A stretch of DNA of 64,000 nt from Amia ocellicauda. Lineage: Eukaryota > Chordata > Actinopteri > Amiiformes > Amiidae. Of this stretch, positions 40,390 through 51,900 are shown in pieces; within the stretch, counting starts at the first letter, position 1, and the number at the start of each line of letters is the position of its first letter. The notes below the pieces were generated by a model. The model was given only the letters and a program-made list of their open reading frames with translations. It made no database searches and had not been told where the DNA came from. The stretch lies in NCBI RefSeq assembly GCF_036373705.1, contig NC_089867.1, positions 3,750,501-3,814,500 of the forward strand, written 5' to 3'. The translations under genes and the position numbers were made by a program.

Positions 40390-40600
40390 AATGAGGAGAA
40401 GCGTCATGAAGCTTTTCAACCCTGTACCAAATTAATGGAAGGGATTATACTGCATTTGCTGACAGGCATTTGTCTACAGCTTTTCCGAGCGAAAATACCA
40501 TACTGTGGGGTAATTTAATTAAGTTGATCTTATAATGCTCGGGATGCTTGATTATCGTTTTCATTAGCCGAATGTTTTAGGAGAACAAGATTGTAGTCGA
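40390..40600. promoter_or_regulatory. Candidate conserved element upstream of RIMS2
   Basis: Non-repetitive DNA 1.1-1.3 kb before the RIMS2 ATG, with several TTAATTAA/ATTA-type cores and no coding potential. Its nearness to the promoter makes a proximal enhancer plausible; not shown by the sequence itself. Confidence 0.25.
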
Positions 40601-40619
40601 TTGACTGGGATCCAGCTCC

Positions 40620-41425
40620 ACCAGGAATCCGCTCCGTATTTTGCGTTTGATTACTCTGCCTCGTGTCAATGAACCAGCTCCTCTCTTCCGCTCCCCACCT
40701 CAGTCTCCGTTGAGCTTTGTTCGACGTATTTCCAACGCTCCGCCCACCCTTCCTATTGGGATTTTTTTTTCATTGCATCCATTTTTGTGCATTTAAGAAA
40801 TCTCCAAGAATTAACAGCCGAGAGGAGAGCGAGAAACCGAGAGAGAGAGAGCGAGAAAGGAAGAAGGGCGCCCGAGAAGAAGAATCAAAGGAAAAGACAC
40901 CTTTCCTCCAAGATGCAAATAACCTCTCTCTGAACGATGACAGCGATGGGTTAGAAAGGATTTAACATGATTGCAAAATAAAAAGGCAAGAGCTTATATT
41001 CCCCTGCATATACATCAATGGATGGAGAGTGAGAAGTATGTTTGGGATACTTGCAGCCGGTGGGACTGATCATTTCTACACAACACAGAGGGGCAATTTA
41101 ATCGCGCTCTCTTCCCATTTAAAGTCTCTCAAGCAGGACTCTGGGTGTTTTGAAAATCCATTGTGTGAATCTTGCGATGCTTCTGGCTTTTGGCTGTTGT
41201 CCTCCCGGTGGCCGATGATTACAAAATATGTCTTCTCCTGTATAGTATTGGTGTGACCCAAACTAGGCTTTTTCAAATTAATTTGATCTCCTTCACCTTT
41301 CAAAGACACGGATATTTTTGAGGGGTTGGTTTTTTAATGTTTAAGAGTTGTACACCTGCTTTTCTTCGAAGTCCCCGTTGCGTTGCATTTTTGCTTTTTG
41401 ATAATGCTAAATATAGATGTATATA

Positions 41426-41501
<76 letters not shown>

Positions 41502-41692
41502 AATTAATAAATACATACTAAGATGTCTGCTTCATAGTATCGGGGTCTTTCAACTCTCCATTCGTCCTCAGACCAGTTAAATAACCGAGGATGATCAATT
41601 TGATACTTTAAACATTTGGTATTAGTATTCACCCCCAAAATTAAGTATATTCAATTGCTGGTTGTTGATCCTTTTAGCAATTATATCTAAAG
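40620..41692 (+). promoter_or_regulatory. RIMS2: RIMS2 promoter and 5' leader region
   Basis: Upstream of the RIMS2 ATG, composition rises in GC from about 40620. A GC-box core CCGCCC (40740-40745) and an inverted CCAAT (ATTGG, 40755-40759) precede a GA-rich stretch (about 40815-40900) typical of 5' leaders. A polypyrimidine-poor but usable acceptor (CCTTTTAG) ends at 41677, so the coding exon may start at 41678 and be joined to an upstream non-coding exon. A long TA repeat lies between. Transcription start and splicing are inferred. Confidence 0.45.
41436..41498. repeat. (TA)n microsatellite 195 bp before the RIMS2 start codon
   Basis: About 31 uninterrupted TA units, preceded by an imperfect ATGTATATATGT tract from 41411. 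It lies between the GA-rich leader and the first coding exon. Confidence 0.95.
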
Positions 41693-41859
41693 ATGTCTGC
41701 TCCACTTGGGCCCCGGGGCGGCCCTGCCGCTCCTCCTGCGGCGGCTGTCCTACCAGAGATGCCGGACCTCAGCCACCTTACAGAGGAGGAGAGAAAGATA
41801 ATTCTCGCTGTCATGGACCGACAGAAGCAAGAAGAGGAAAAGGAACAGTCCATGCTAAA
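41693..41859 (+). CDS. RIMS2: Regulating synaptic membrane exocytosis protein 2 (RIM2 alpha), first coding exon
   Basis: ATG at 41693, 55 full codons and two bases of the next before a GTAAGC donor at 41860. The product starts MSAPLGPRGG, has a Pro/Ala-rich stretch, then PEMPDLSHLTEEERKIILAV and a charged helix (MDRQKQEEEKEQSML). This is the start of the Rab3-binding helix that precedes the zinc finger of RIM proteins. Known role: an active-zone scaffold that links Rab3 vesicles, Munc13 and calcium channels. The zinc-finger, PDZ and C2 exons lie beyond the right edge; I looked for exon 2 (next residues expected near KLHQQFEMYKEQ) and did not see it. RIMS2 rather than RIMS1 is supported by the MSAP start and by the DCAF13 neighbour. 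A small GC-rich patch covers the exon. Confidence 0.93.
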
Positions 41860-42991
41860 GTAAGCAATTCAGATTTTTCAAATTGTCCAGTATGGGAGAA
41901 GTGTCAGTGTGTTTTCATCTAAACCTCGTACAAACCTTTCAAGCTGTTCACATTGCAGTGCTAGTTGTGGGCAATGTTGCTGTGTGAGGACTGAATTTTA
42001 ATTTGATCAAACAGCCCTTAAATAATTTTCCTGTAAATGAGCAGGGTATTCATTTGCACCCGTGTCTACTGAAATCCAATATGGCTACATACATGTATAG
42101 TACTGTGCCGACAGATTTATTGTAGATATTAGTGTTTTAGGGAAAATTGTAAAAAAAAGTAAACACACACATATTACACTTCCAGGCAAACCCTGCGAAT
42201 TACACAGTGCAGCTCGATGCTATTCAGTTCTCATGTTATGTGGTTATGGAAAAGCTGTAGTATTTTCCTGCTACCATAGGACATTTTTCTCCCAGTTAGT
42301 AACCATACCACGGGCCTACTTTTCACTCTGTTGGCTTTGGGTTGGGTTAGTAACGGCCGCCATCTTCGCAAAAAAATTCTATCAACTCCCTTTTCTCATT
42401 GAATGCAAAACGTTTTAATTGTCTCAGGCGAATCGGACGTTGTTAACACCCAGCTCTAATACCTCACAGGATGGCTTTGTACTTCCCAATCATTGCTATT
42501 TCTCTGAAAAGATAGTATCCTTCCGTTTTAGTACGGCAGGATTTTTTTTCTGCATCTCTCTCTGTGAACATTTCAGCACCACGGCGCTGTCCAGTGCTGT
42601 TTAAGGTGGAGCTGAATTTTCGCAGTCGCTCGTCAATGCCTATTACCGCGATTCACGTTTTATGGCAAAATGAGATTGAGTGTAGTAACATGTTTCTGGA
42701 TAAAAACGCAGTGATTTAGGTTTCACAGTAGAACAGGCTGGGTTGAGCGAGGATTAGATTTCTGTAGTTGAAACGTAGTAAAAGATATGTATTTTAGTTC
42801 AGTTTCACATTTTTAATGTTTTTTTTATTATTATTATTATTATGTTTTTATTAAAGCTGTTAGAACTTTGATTATGTTGTGTTTTGTAGAGCAGTATCTT
42901 TGTATTGAGATTCTATCTAGTCTTACAAATCTGTCATTAATATCATTGTAGGCTACAAGGGCAAATATCAGCATAATAACCTGGAGGATGG

Positions 42992-43043
<52 letters not shown>

Positions 43044-43142
43044 GTAGTAGTAGTAGTAGTATCAATATTATCATTATTATTATTATTATTATTATTATTA
43101 ATACTGCATGTACAATAACTATGTGTGTATGTATGTATGTTT

Positions 43143-43222
<80 letters not shown>

Positions 43223-43226
43223 GTTT

Positions 43227-43279
<53 letters not shown>

Positions 43280-43333
43280 TTACACATTGGGTATATGACC
43301 ATTTCAATATTTATATATATATATATATACATA
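42992..43333. repeat. Composite microsatellite cluster in RIMS2 intron 1
   Basis: In order: (ATT)n 42992-43042, (TAG)n to about 43059, (ATT)n 43071-43100, a TGTATG tract, (TA)n 43147-43198, (CA)n 43199-43222, (TAA)n 43228-43279 and a short (TA)n at 43312-43330. Opposite-sense TTA and TAA blocks flank TA/CA, so the whole can fold on itself. All long reading frames here (runs of Ile, Tyr, Asn) are artefacts. Confidence 0.95.
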
Positions 43334-44164
43334 CATTAGCATGTATATATGCTTACAAGCACAGAACATGGCAGGCATACCCTTTTGACACATTTTGTAT
43401 ATTTATAGTCGCTGCTTTTTTTTTGAGCATTTCTTTTTGGTTTTAATTTAATCAGTGCAGTGTATTTGTTGTGTACGTGTAATTGGGTAGGCTAACGCAT
43501 GTTGTTCTGTGTGAGACAGGCGATTAATTGCAAAGGCACTTTTGCACAGAGGGTTTTAGAATTTGTACAACACCACTTGGCTTACACGTGATCCCAGCCT
43601 AGTGAGAGAGAGTGAAAGCCCACTATCACTGCCAATGATATGTTACCTTAGTTAGCCATTTAACTCAGACTGTCCTGTGTGTATACTGTACTGAGAAATG
43701 TAGGATATGAATAATTGATATATTACATACACTCTTTCTGGGTGGTGTAGGATGGGAGGTATATATAAACTGATATTGCATGGCACATTTCATACAGTGA
43801 GCAGTAATTTGCTCACAAGGGAGTAATGTGCAGTGCATCAATCCAACTGATCACATTAACAAGTGGTCTGACTACATATACGGATAATAATGCATATGTA
43901 TTCTCATTTTATTAAAATTAATCTTTGACTAATAATTTTCCATAATAGACCCAGCCTAGAACATTTTAAAATTTGTGGTATGAGAGGACAGTCTAGAAAT
44001 TTTGAAAACCAAGAGATACATTGTCAATGTAAATGTGTAGAAATATACAGTGCTTAGTATTGTGGGTTATTATCTAATATAAACAGAGATTGGTGTTAAT
44101 ATCACGATTTTAGTTATTTGAAGCATAAGAATGAATTATGCAATATTTTATTACATATAGTATT

Positions 44165-44166
<2 letters not shown>

Positions 44167-44243
<77 letters not shown>
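44167..44243. repeat. (AT)n microsatellite
   Basis: About 38 uninterrupted AT units, the longest pure dinucleotide tract in the window, in RIMS2 intron 1. Confidence 0.97.
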
Positions 44244-44247
<4 letters not shown>

Positions 44248-45864
44248 AACAAATGCCTCTTATCAGAGTACAACTTACAATGACTTCTCCATGTATGTTA
44301 TAGGAATATTTTGCCTGCCTTCTGTAAAATCCCTTTAAAGATGTTAGTATGTAGTAAATGAGAAAATTACACAAGGTTCCCTGGTTAACAATACACACAA
44401 TGACAATGATGTTGGTTGCCTTTATCTGGCTTTGTATCCGGTGTGACTGGGAAGCACAGTTTATTCTTGTTAATGAGAGTAACAATACCCAGGTGGGTCA
44501 TTGGTGGCAGTAGACTTTCGTTGACCCACAAAATAAATGCAGGGTAATGTTTCCTTACCATTAGAGAGTTCTCCTATCTTGTTTACAGTTGGACTAGCAC
44601 CTAGACATAGTTGAAACTATATACATTCTCCAGTTTATTTGATTATATTTGTATTCTCATGTATCATAATTATCTTGTTATGATCAGAGTGCAGATGTCA
44701 TATCAACTGGTCATTCTAGCAAATATAACTTCTGTTCTGGGCAGAAGAAGAAAATACATTTTCATATTAGGAACTGGCGATGTATCACATTAATGTCATA
44801 CAGTACCTGAGTCTTTGCAGTACAGATCTTCTTCTGTCTCTTCTTTCTTATACCCCCACCAAAAAGAAAAGAAAAAAGAAAACTCAAAACTACTTTTGTA
44901 CTGCATGAGCACACAATAAACCTTTATGTTTGTCCTTGATGGTCACCCTTTTTAATGTTTAACCCTCACACGTTTTTGTAGTGTTATGATGTTAGCAGCC
45001 AGGACATGTTAGGTGCAGAAGACTCATTTTTAATCCAGAGAGCTAGTAAAACACTGCTGAGATTCTCGGAGAGCCTGTCCTCCCGTTGAAAAAGTTAACT
45101 CTCCGTGTTTGGCTAGTTTTTGGCTTCTCTACATGCCAACCAATATAATTCCAATATCAATATGGTATTTAAGGTTATAATGTGAAAGAGAATTATGCAT
45201 CCCAGTCAACTTCTATGAAAACCCTGGAACTGGTTTTATAAGTGACAAAGTAGCTAATTAAAGCAGACTCCTGATTTGTAGCTGTGCTGTTGTGTACAGT
45301 TACAGTTGGTAGATCCCTGGGTTAAGTAAAAGCTGTATGTTTAGTATACAGTGTGCAGGATTAAAACAAGTAGAATACTTCAGAAATACAATGTTCATAG
45401 CAGTGACTTAACATTATTTGAAACCATATTCATCATTATGTATAGCAATTGTTGGAATTTTCCTTAATATTTACTTGATAACAGACAGATGCAGTACTTC
45501 ATTGGTGTGGCAACTGCAAGTGATGGTAAACATTATATATAGTCATATATTTTAGTAAACATTTCTGTTAAAAGTGCAACAACAACAAAAAATGCACTTA
45601 AGCGATAATATTTTAATACTTTAGAGAAAATATATCTGCTTTAATCTGCCATGTACCCTGTTAAATGCATAACCCCTCAGCATCTTAGCTGCACTTATAA
45701 AGTATTTGATTATAGAAAAACCCTGAAAACTGTTTTAACATTACAGATCGCAACTGTCTCACAATTTAAAGTTATCCTACAAGATCTGTTGGGATTTGCC
45801 GTGAAATTAAATTAATCTCCTTTTTATATATAAAGAGGACTTGTGTGCGCACTAAGGTGCTAGG

Positions 45865-45943
45865 TAGCTCAGTCAGTAGAACATAGGGCTGTATTTCCAA
45901 ACCATTATATATTTCTTAGCAGACGCTCTTGTCCAGTTTACAC
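45865..45943 (+). mobile_element. tRNA-derived SINE-like fragment
   Basis: TAGCTCAGTCAGTAGAACA is a clear tRNA/SINE A-box region. About 25 bases later comes TTTCTTAGCAGACGCTCTTG followed by TCCAG, which resembles a motif (TTAGCAGACGC) widespread in fish repeats. The B box is missing, so this is either a deleted SINE or two juxtaposed repeat pieces. Confidence 0.45.
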
Positions 45944-47522
45944 AAGAAACATTTTAAAGTATCATAAAATTGCAGTAATACAAGCAGCACAAAATACAAT
46001 AAGAATATCTCCTAGTACAATGCGCTAACAAGTGCAGACATGATATAGTCAAGACCTGAATATGTGCTAATAGGCATTGGAGAAGTTGCAGTAAAACTGT
46101 ACAATTGCAACCCATACATAAGTATGCAGGAGCATAAGGAAGCATAGTTTAAGAAAGTGCACAATTGCTGAGCAGCCCAGGAGATTAGGCTGCAGGTGTC
46201 TTTACTAACAGGTACATTTACTAAGGTAAACACTGATGTCTGTTTTTGCGCTTTTCTGTCAGAGAAATTTCATATTTTCATATTTGAGATTCAATGCATG
46301 GAATTGAAACATGTTTAAACATCTGAAAAGCGGACAGTTGTAATAATTTAAGCAGTTGTGACCAGTACAGATATTGGAATTGCGTCTGTGGCATATTTTC
46401 TTGATTGGGCTTATTGTTGAGTGGGAAACTGTTGCTCAAATGGCAATAAATCAATGTAGATGGGGGAAGAAAACATTAAGAAAACGATTAGGTATTTCTG
46501 GACCTGAAATGCCCTCTAGGATTGTTGCTGTGGAAAATAATAATTTGCATTATTTTGAACAATTCGCAAAACACTACACATGAAGTGATGCTTCTGCACA
46601 TATCCCATTTGAAATCATTGTTTTTCAAGAGAGATGCTTCCAATGTACCGGTTTTAAGAAAGGTGTTTCAGGGATCCACTTTCTGCGGCTCAAAAAATAT
46701 CAATGAAGTAATCCTTGCATAACACTACATAACATTACATTGGTTCTTAGGAAGTCTGAGTGATAGACCTCAACATTTGGCACTGACTTTGTGTCCTGGC
46801 ATTACGCCCAAAAAGTTGGTGTCTCCATCACTCGAGAATACAAAAATGAAAGGTGTTTGAGAAACCTATCTGTGTGGCTGCAGTGACATCACTTGTGTGT
46901 TACACAACTAGAAACAGCTGTTCAACCTAGAGGGCAGCGTCAGTCAGTACAGCGGTTTTGAAGGAGATTTCAGCTCAGTCTGACCCGGCAGGACTCCACA
47001 GTCCAGGACAGTGATCACACCTCTTAGATCAGTTAATAAAAATGACATTCCACATTATGCATTGCTTTGTCACATGTGTACTTTTGATATGAGACCAAAA
47101 TTATATACATGTCTAAAGTGCAGGACCATCAAGCATTAGGATTGGTCCAGTACACTAAAGCAAATGCAAAATGTTTAAACTGTGTCTGGAGCCTCTAAAT
47201 AGAAAGTGAAAATATGTTCTGTATATATGGTTCAGGGTATGTGCTTTAAATTCCTTTTAGCAACAGAAAAGGTCATGTGATTTCATAACACTAATATTTC
47301 AGGAATATATGTTTGCCCTTTGTGTCCTAAAGAATGTGTCTAGCCTAAAATATTATATATATAATTATATATAATATAATCTAGCCTTATAACATATATT
47401 TTGTATATTTATTTTGTTTATAAACCCTTGTGTATCAAATGTTTGTAACCATATTGTAAGAGATTGTTTTAGTATTCATATTGAAAGAAAAGTGTTATTC
47501 CGGGGCTGCTAGAATTTGATCT

Positions 47523-47699
47523 GTTTTGTCATTCACCTGGATGCAAATGTTTGGTGTTTTCATTTGCAACTTTCTGTCCTTCAATACATGTATATGAGGA
47601 AAATTAAACCCCTGCTTGTCACAAGTCAATCTAAATATTGAAGGAGAGAAAGTTACAAATGAAAACACCAAACATTTGCATCCAGGTGAATGACAAAAC
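47523..47699. repeat. Near-perfect foldback: 64-bp inverted arms around a 49-bp loop
   Basis: Arms 47523-47586 and 47636-47699 are reverse complements at 62 of 64 positions. No TA or other obvious target duplication borders it and no known transposon tip is seen. If transcribed within the RIMS2 pre-mRNA, it would form a long, nearly unbroken hairpin. It could be a foldback MITE or a recent inverted duplication. Confidence 0.92.
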
Positions 47700-48879
47700 C
47701 AAAATATGGTATAATACAATGTTGGTGATATTTCAGTGGTGAAAAAGTTACCTCCTAAGTTGCTGAAATGCTTTTTTTTTTAACCTTTTTCAACTAATAC
47801 GTCTCACTTACATCAAGATTTCTCAGAGTTCCCATGTCTCATCTCGGTGGTTCTCAAACTTCCTTTGTTGAAGGACCCATTTCAAATGCATCAGTGATCT
47901 CACACACCCCTCCCTCTAGCAGAATAATAATACTATGTAATAACTCAGGTGTTTGTGCGTGTTCTCTGTGACATCTGTGGGCTTCCGCAGTGCACTGTTG
48001 TGGAGATTGAAGGCACTGTAAAGACAAAGTAGATTTCACAGCTATACTCTGTAAGCAAGCAGATGTTTAAAGAGGATTGTGTTCACTGTCATGTTATTTC
48101 TCAGACTCGCAAGGACGTCTCTGTGGACCCCAGCTTGAAAGCCATTGCTTTAATAATAATATTGTCTCTTATTGCACAAAACGACAGATTTTTTTTTTCT
48201 TGTGTTGCTGTATCACAAGTGATTGTGTATTTATCCCTGTTGGCTGTGCGTTTTGGGGTTCTGCTTCCAACATATATGTTTTAGAAATGATTAATCAGGG
48301 TTGTCTTGAATTTTCTCAGTAGTGTCAAGGGATATGATAAAGCAACTTCACATAGCAAAGTGAAGTATACTGTGTTTCTGACAATTTCTAAGAAGAAAAG
48401 GGTTAACTGTGTGTTAGTAACCGACTTATTTGTCTAAGTGAAATACTGAAAAGCAAATATGAAGCCAAACTGTGGAGTGAGGGCTGAAGAAATTGTCAAG
48501 CCTTGAGTTTTTAATGAAGGATTCAAGACCGTTTTATATATTATTTATAGGGCGAGCCAATTTAGACAACATCAGCAAGAGCACAGTTGCCATCTGTTTT
48601 AACATATTGTGCAATGTGTTTAAATATATTTTTTATACAAGATATATAATTTATTTATGTAAAATGTGTGCTGAAGAACACAGTCTAGCTCATATACATG
48701 TAATGCACATTTGAAATGTCAATTATTCTGGGCCAAACCCCATATCCCGTTTGTTACTGCATTCTTCAGTTTTCTTAAAAATGTAACATTTTATAAATAT
48801 GTAAAATTAAGATAAATCAGGAAGGGATTTGTCTAACTCAATTAAATGAATGTCCTCACACATTGTAAGTGGACCTGAA

Positions 48880-48945
48880 CCTCTTGGCGAAGTGGTAGCG
48901 TGTGCGTGGGAGATTGGGGTTTGATTTTCGGAATTGACGGCCACC
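48880..48945 (+). mobile_element. tRNA-derived SINE head
   Basis: A-box-like TGGCGAAGTGGTAGCG and, about 20 bases on, a B-box-like GGGGTTTGATTTTCGG give the internal Pol III promoter order of a tRNA-derived SINE. The body and tail are not clear. No functional tRNA can be folded from it by eye. Confidence 0.5.
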
Positions 48946-51900
48946 CCCTCCAGCATTTACAATATCTTTCTGATGAACTGTAATTGATGGAGTTGGACAA
49001 AAGAGTTAACTGGTTCAATGGAACTGTATCTAAATGTCATATGAGGAGATTTTAACACAAACAAAAGGCACTACAGGCCTGAAAGCCTAAGGCCTTGAAT
49101 ACCGTAACCACAGTTACCATGGTGACTGGGTTTCTAAAGACACAAGTAAAAGTTGGTGAATTTACTAGGCGATCTCATTTGGAGAATGTTAGGGAAGGAA
49201 AGGACATTTTAGCCTTAAGGTAAAGCAGTAGCCAGTTCATTGTCTTTTTACCGGAAGTGTTACGTAGAGAGTGCCAGACATACAGTATAATATAGGTAAT
49301 TCTGCTTGGATAAATGATCCTGGCTCAGTCCATTGTTATCTATCCACATACCGAGTTATACATTTTCTTTCCAAAGTCAGAAATGCCTAAAAGGATCGGA
49401 GATTTAGTTGATGTGGGGGTTGTTCTCTTTGACCACAGCTGTAATTAAAAATAAGGTAAAATGCAGCATTTTTATTGCATATAACTGATTCCAGTTTACA
49501 CTTAGTGGATTAAAAAAGATGACTCACCATCTCATGGTTCATAATGACCCCCCCCCCTTCTTTTTATACATAGTCTTTAATTTCCTGTCTTTCAGTAATA
49601 CAGGAAAGTAACACAAGGAAAGTAAAACAGAGCTTGCAGTAAAGTGCTCTTAATTTACAAAACAACAAATGATTTTAATCAGGCCTGTTTTATTTCTGTG
49701 GGTGGGGGTTTTCCCACTGGTTGCTATCTCAGTTTCCCTGTACAGTTACAATGCATACATATGTGTGTGTGCACTTGTGTGTCAGGAATAAATCAAATTC
49801 ATTAATAATCCAACAATTGTTTTCAAATAAATTACCTAATTTATTCCTTTGGTTGTGTGTTGATATATCATCCACAAAGAAACGTAGCATGAGCATTAAT
49901 CATTTCTCAATATATTGCTCTTCTCTGTGGTTCATATGGTATTGTGTTGTATTGTGTTTTTGTTTTAATATTGCTGAGTTAGCATGTGTTAAGTAAATAA
50001 AAAAATATATATACATTAGGCCTATTGCATTAACATTCTACAGAATATTGAAGACAATTTAATTTTCTTTACAAAGTATAACCCAATCTTATACCACTCT
50101 GTAAACATTATATAATGCTAGTTACAGTATTTGTGAGTTCTTGTAGTGAATTTCTGGCAGAGAAACTATGCTGCCCTGCCCATAGTTCAAAACAGGGCTA
50201 AAGTGCTCTCTCCTGGGTTTGTTTTAATTGAGAGTGGATGCAATGTTTAACCCGCAGGCAACCCAATCATATGACTTAAAGTAAGATTAAACATTTCTAA
50301 TTAGCTCGTGCTGGCTATTCACTTTGGTCTTGAGTATTGTGTAATAAGCTACAAATGGATAGATTTTAATGGAATGCTTTGTGGATGTTTCAAAAGTGTG
50401 CAGTGAAGAATACTTGTTGACTTGTGTTCCCTGTCCCACTCTCCCTTACTTTCTGTGCTCAATTCACACAAAAATATATAAAATACATGCTATTTTTTTT
50501 CTCTCCAAAACTTACATCAGATTCCTCCCATCCCTTTCTAAATTCGATCTGCTGTAGATCTTGCAAAGAGGTGGTACATTGGGACTGGATCTGTGTTTTT
50601 AATTGCTTAGAATTTAGACCCAAAGCCATCTTATTATTTCTGTTCTACTGAGTTTCTTGGCCACTGTGGCTTTGCATGTGGAAGTGGCTGCTTCAGCAGA
50701 ATACTGCACACTTGTGGAGAGGCGTGGAGGGAGATTGCCATGTGAAATACTTTTCAAAGCATGATTTTGGAGAGAGAAACACAGTCCGTTAACCCGTCAA
50801 TTCCTATCTCCTTTAAATACATATAGCTCTATCACATTGAGCTTTGTTTAATGTTCTATCCTCTTAAACTCTTCATAAAGAGACATTTATGAAGATCAGT
50901 GATAGTAAACATTACATTTCTAGGCCTACATACAACTAATGAAAAGCATTGTGTAAAAATATGGCATCTTTTTTTGGTACAAGTGCTTTTTGAGTAGCTT
51001 TTTGACTTGGTGTAAGAATACTTCAGGAATCAGAACACAGTTGATGAAAACAGGTGATTATATCTCAACGGGCCATAAGAGATGTGAAACATATCTGCCT
51101 GCTTAGGCTGCTTGGGCAATGCTCTTTTTACCCAGCATGCATCTTCCCCACGGCAAGTGTTTTGGTATAGGCAGCAGCTGACTGCTGCAGTCCACACCTT
51201 CGCTCTGGGGGATGGGTGATTACACATTGAAAGCTGGAAAGAGGCCGATTCCACACACACTCTCTCTCTCTTTCCACTTTCTGTTTTCAGCTAGGCTTCT
51301 GTAGACCATATCTTCAAAACCACTATAGCAGCAAAGACAGCTTACGTCGTAAGACTGCAGTCTACTGGCACAGCTGCCTAATCACTCCCACAATGTGATA
51401 GTAAACGTTTTCTGTACTTGGACTATGGAGTCTGCATTCGGTTGCTTTATGCTGCATTCGGCTCTAGCAAATGTGTCAGCTGTATGTGTGTAAATCATGG
51501 TTTGTGTTGGATGTATTGTCCCCCTACTTTCTCACTGTACAGTGCTCTTTCCACAGGACGTTGTTCGCTCTGCCTGGTTTGTCTTTGCTATCCCTGTTTC
51601 ATTGATGAGGCTTATAAAACACTACATTATTATTCTTGAACATTTAGGTTGTGCTCTATTTTTAAACCTCTGTGGGCTGCTGCGTGTTTAAGTGACAGCT
51701 GTCCAGATGGTCACATCCAACATGAACTCTTGCTAAAAGCAGATGTTAGGATAAGGCAAAACTGCAGGGAGGAATAATGTGTCACTGCCGAAATTGTTAC
51801 AAGTACACTCATACTGGAGTTCTTTGTGTTACGTTGAAGAGTGTTTTGGGGGTAAATCAAACTGGAGATTAAGAACAGTCTCTTTGGTGATGATGTAAGT

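Larger units (their letters stand above)
31332..41692. other. Intergenic region DCAF13-RIMS2
   Basis: Over 10 kb with no exon that I can support. It holds a hAT-like insertion (31416-32595), a Tc1-type end (33569), a solo LTR (35110-35630), TA and other microsatellites, a MITE (39011-39262) and the RIMS2 promoter/leader. The remaining sequence is AT-rich unique DNA; reading frames in it are short and have no recognisable motifs. Confidence 0.6.

Noticed and set aside
42943..43332. 129-residue minus-strand frame rich in Ile, Leu and Tyr
   Set aside because: Produced entirely by ATT, TA, CA and TAA microsatellites.
44114..44485. 123-residue minus-strand frame with an Ile-Tyr run
   Set aside because: Its core is the (AT)n tract; the flanks have no motifs.
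48880..48945. Functional tRNA gene
   Set aside because: A- and B-box-like motifs are present but spacing and stems do not give a cloverleaf; a SINE head fits better.
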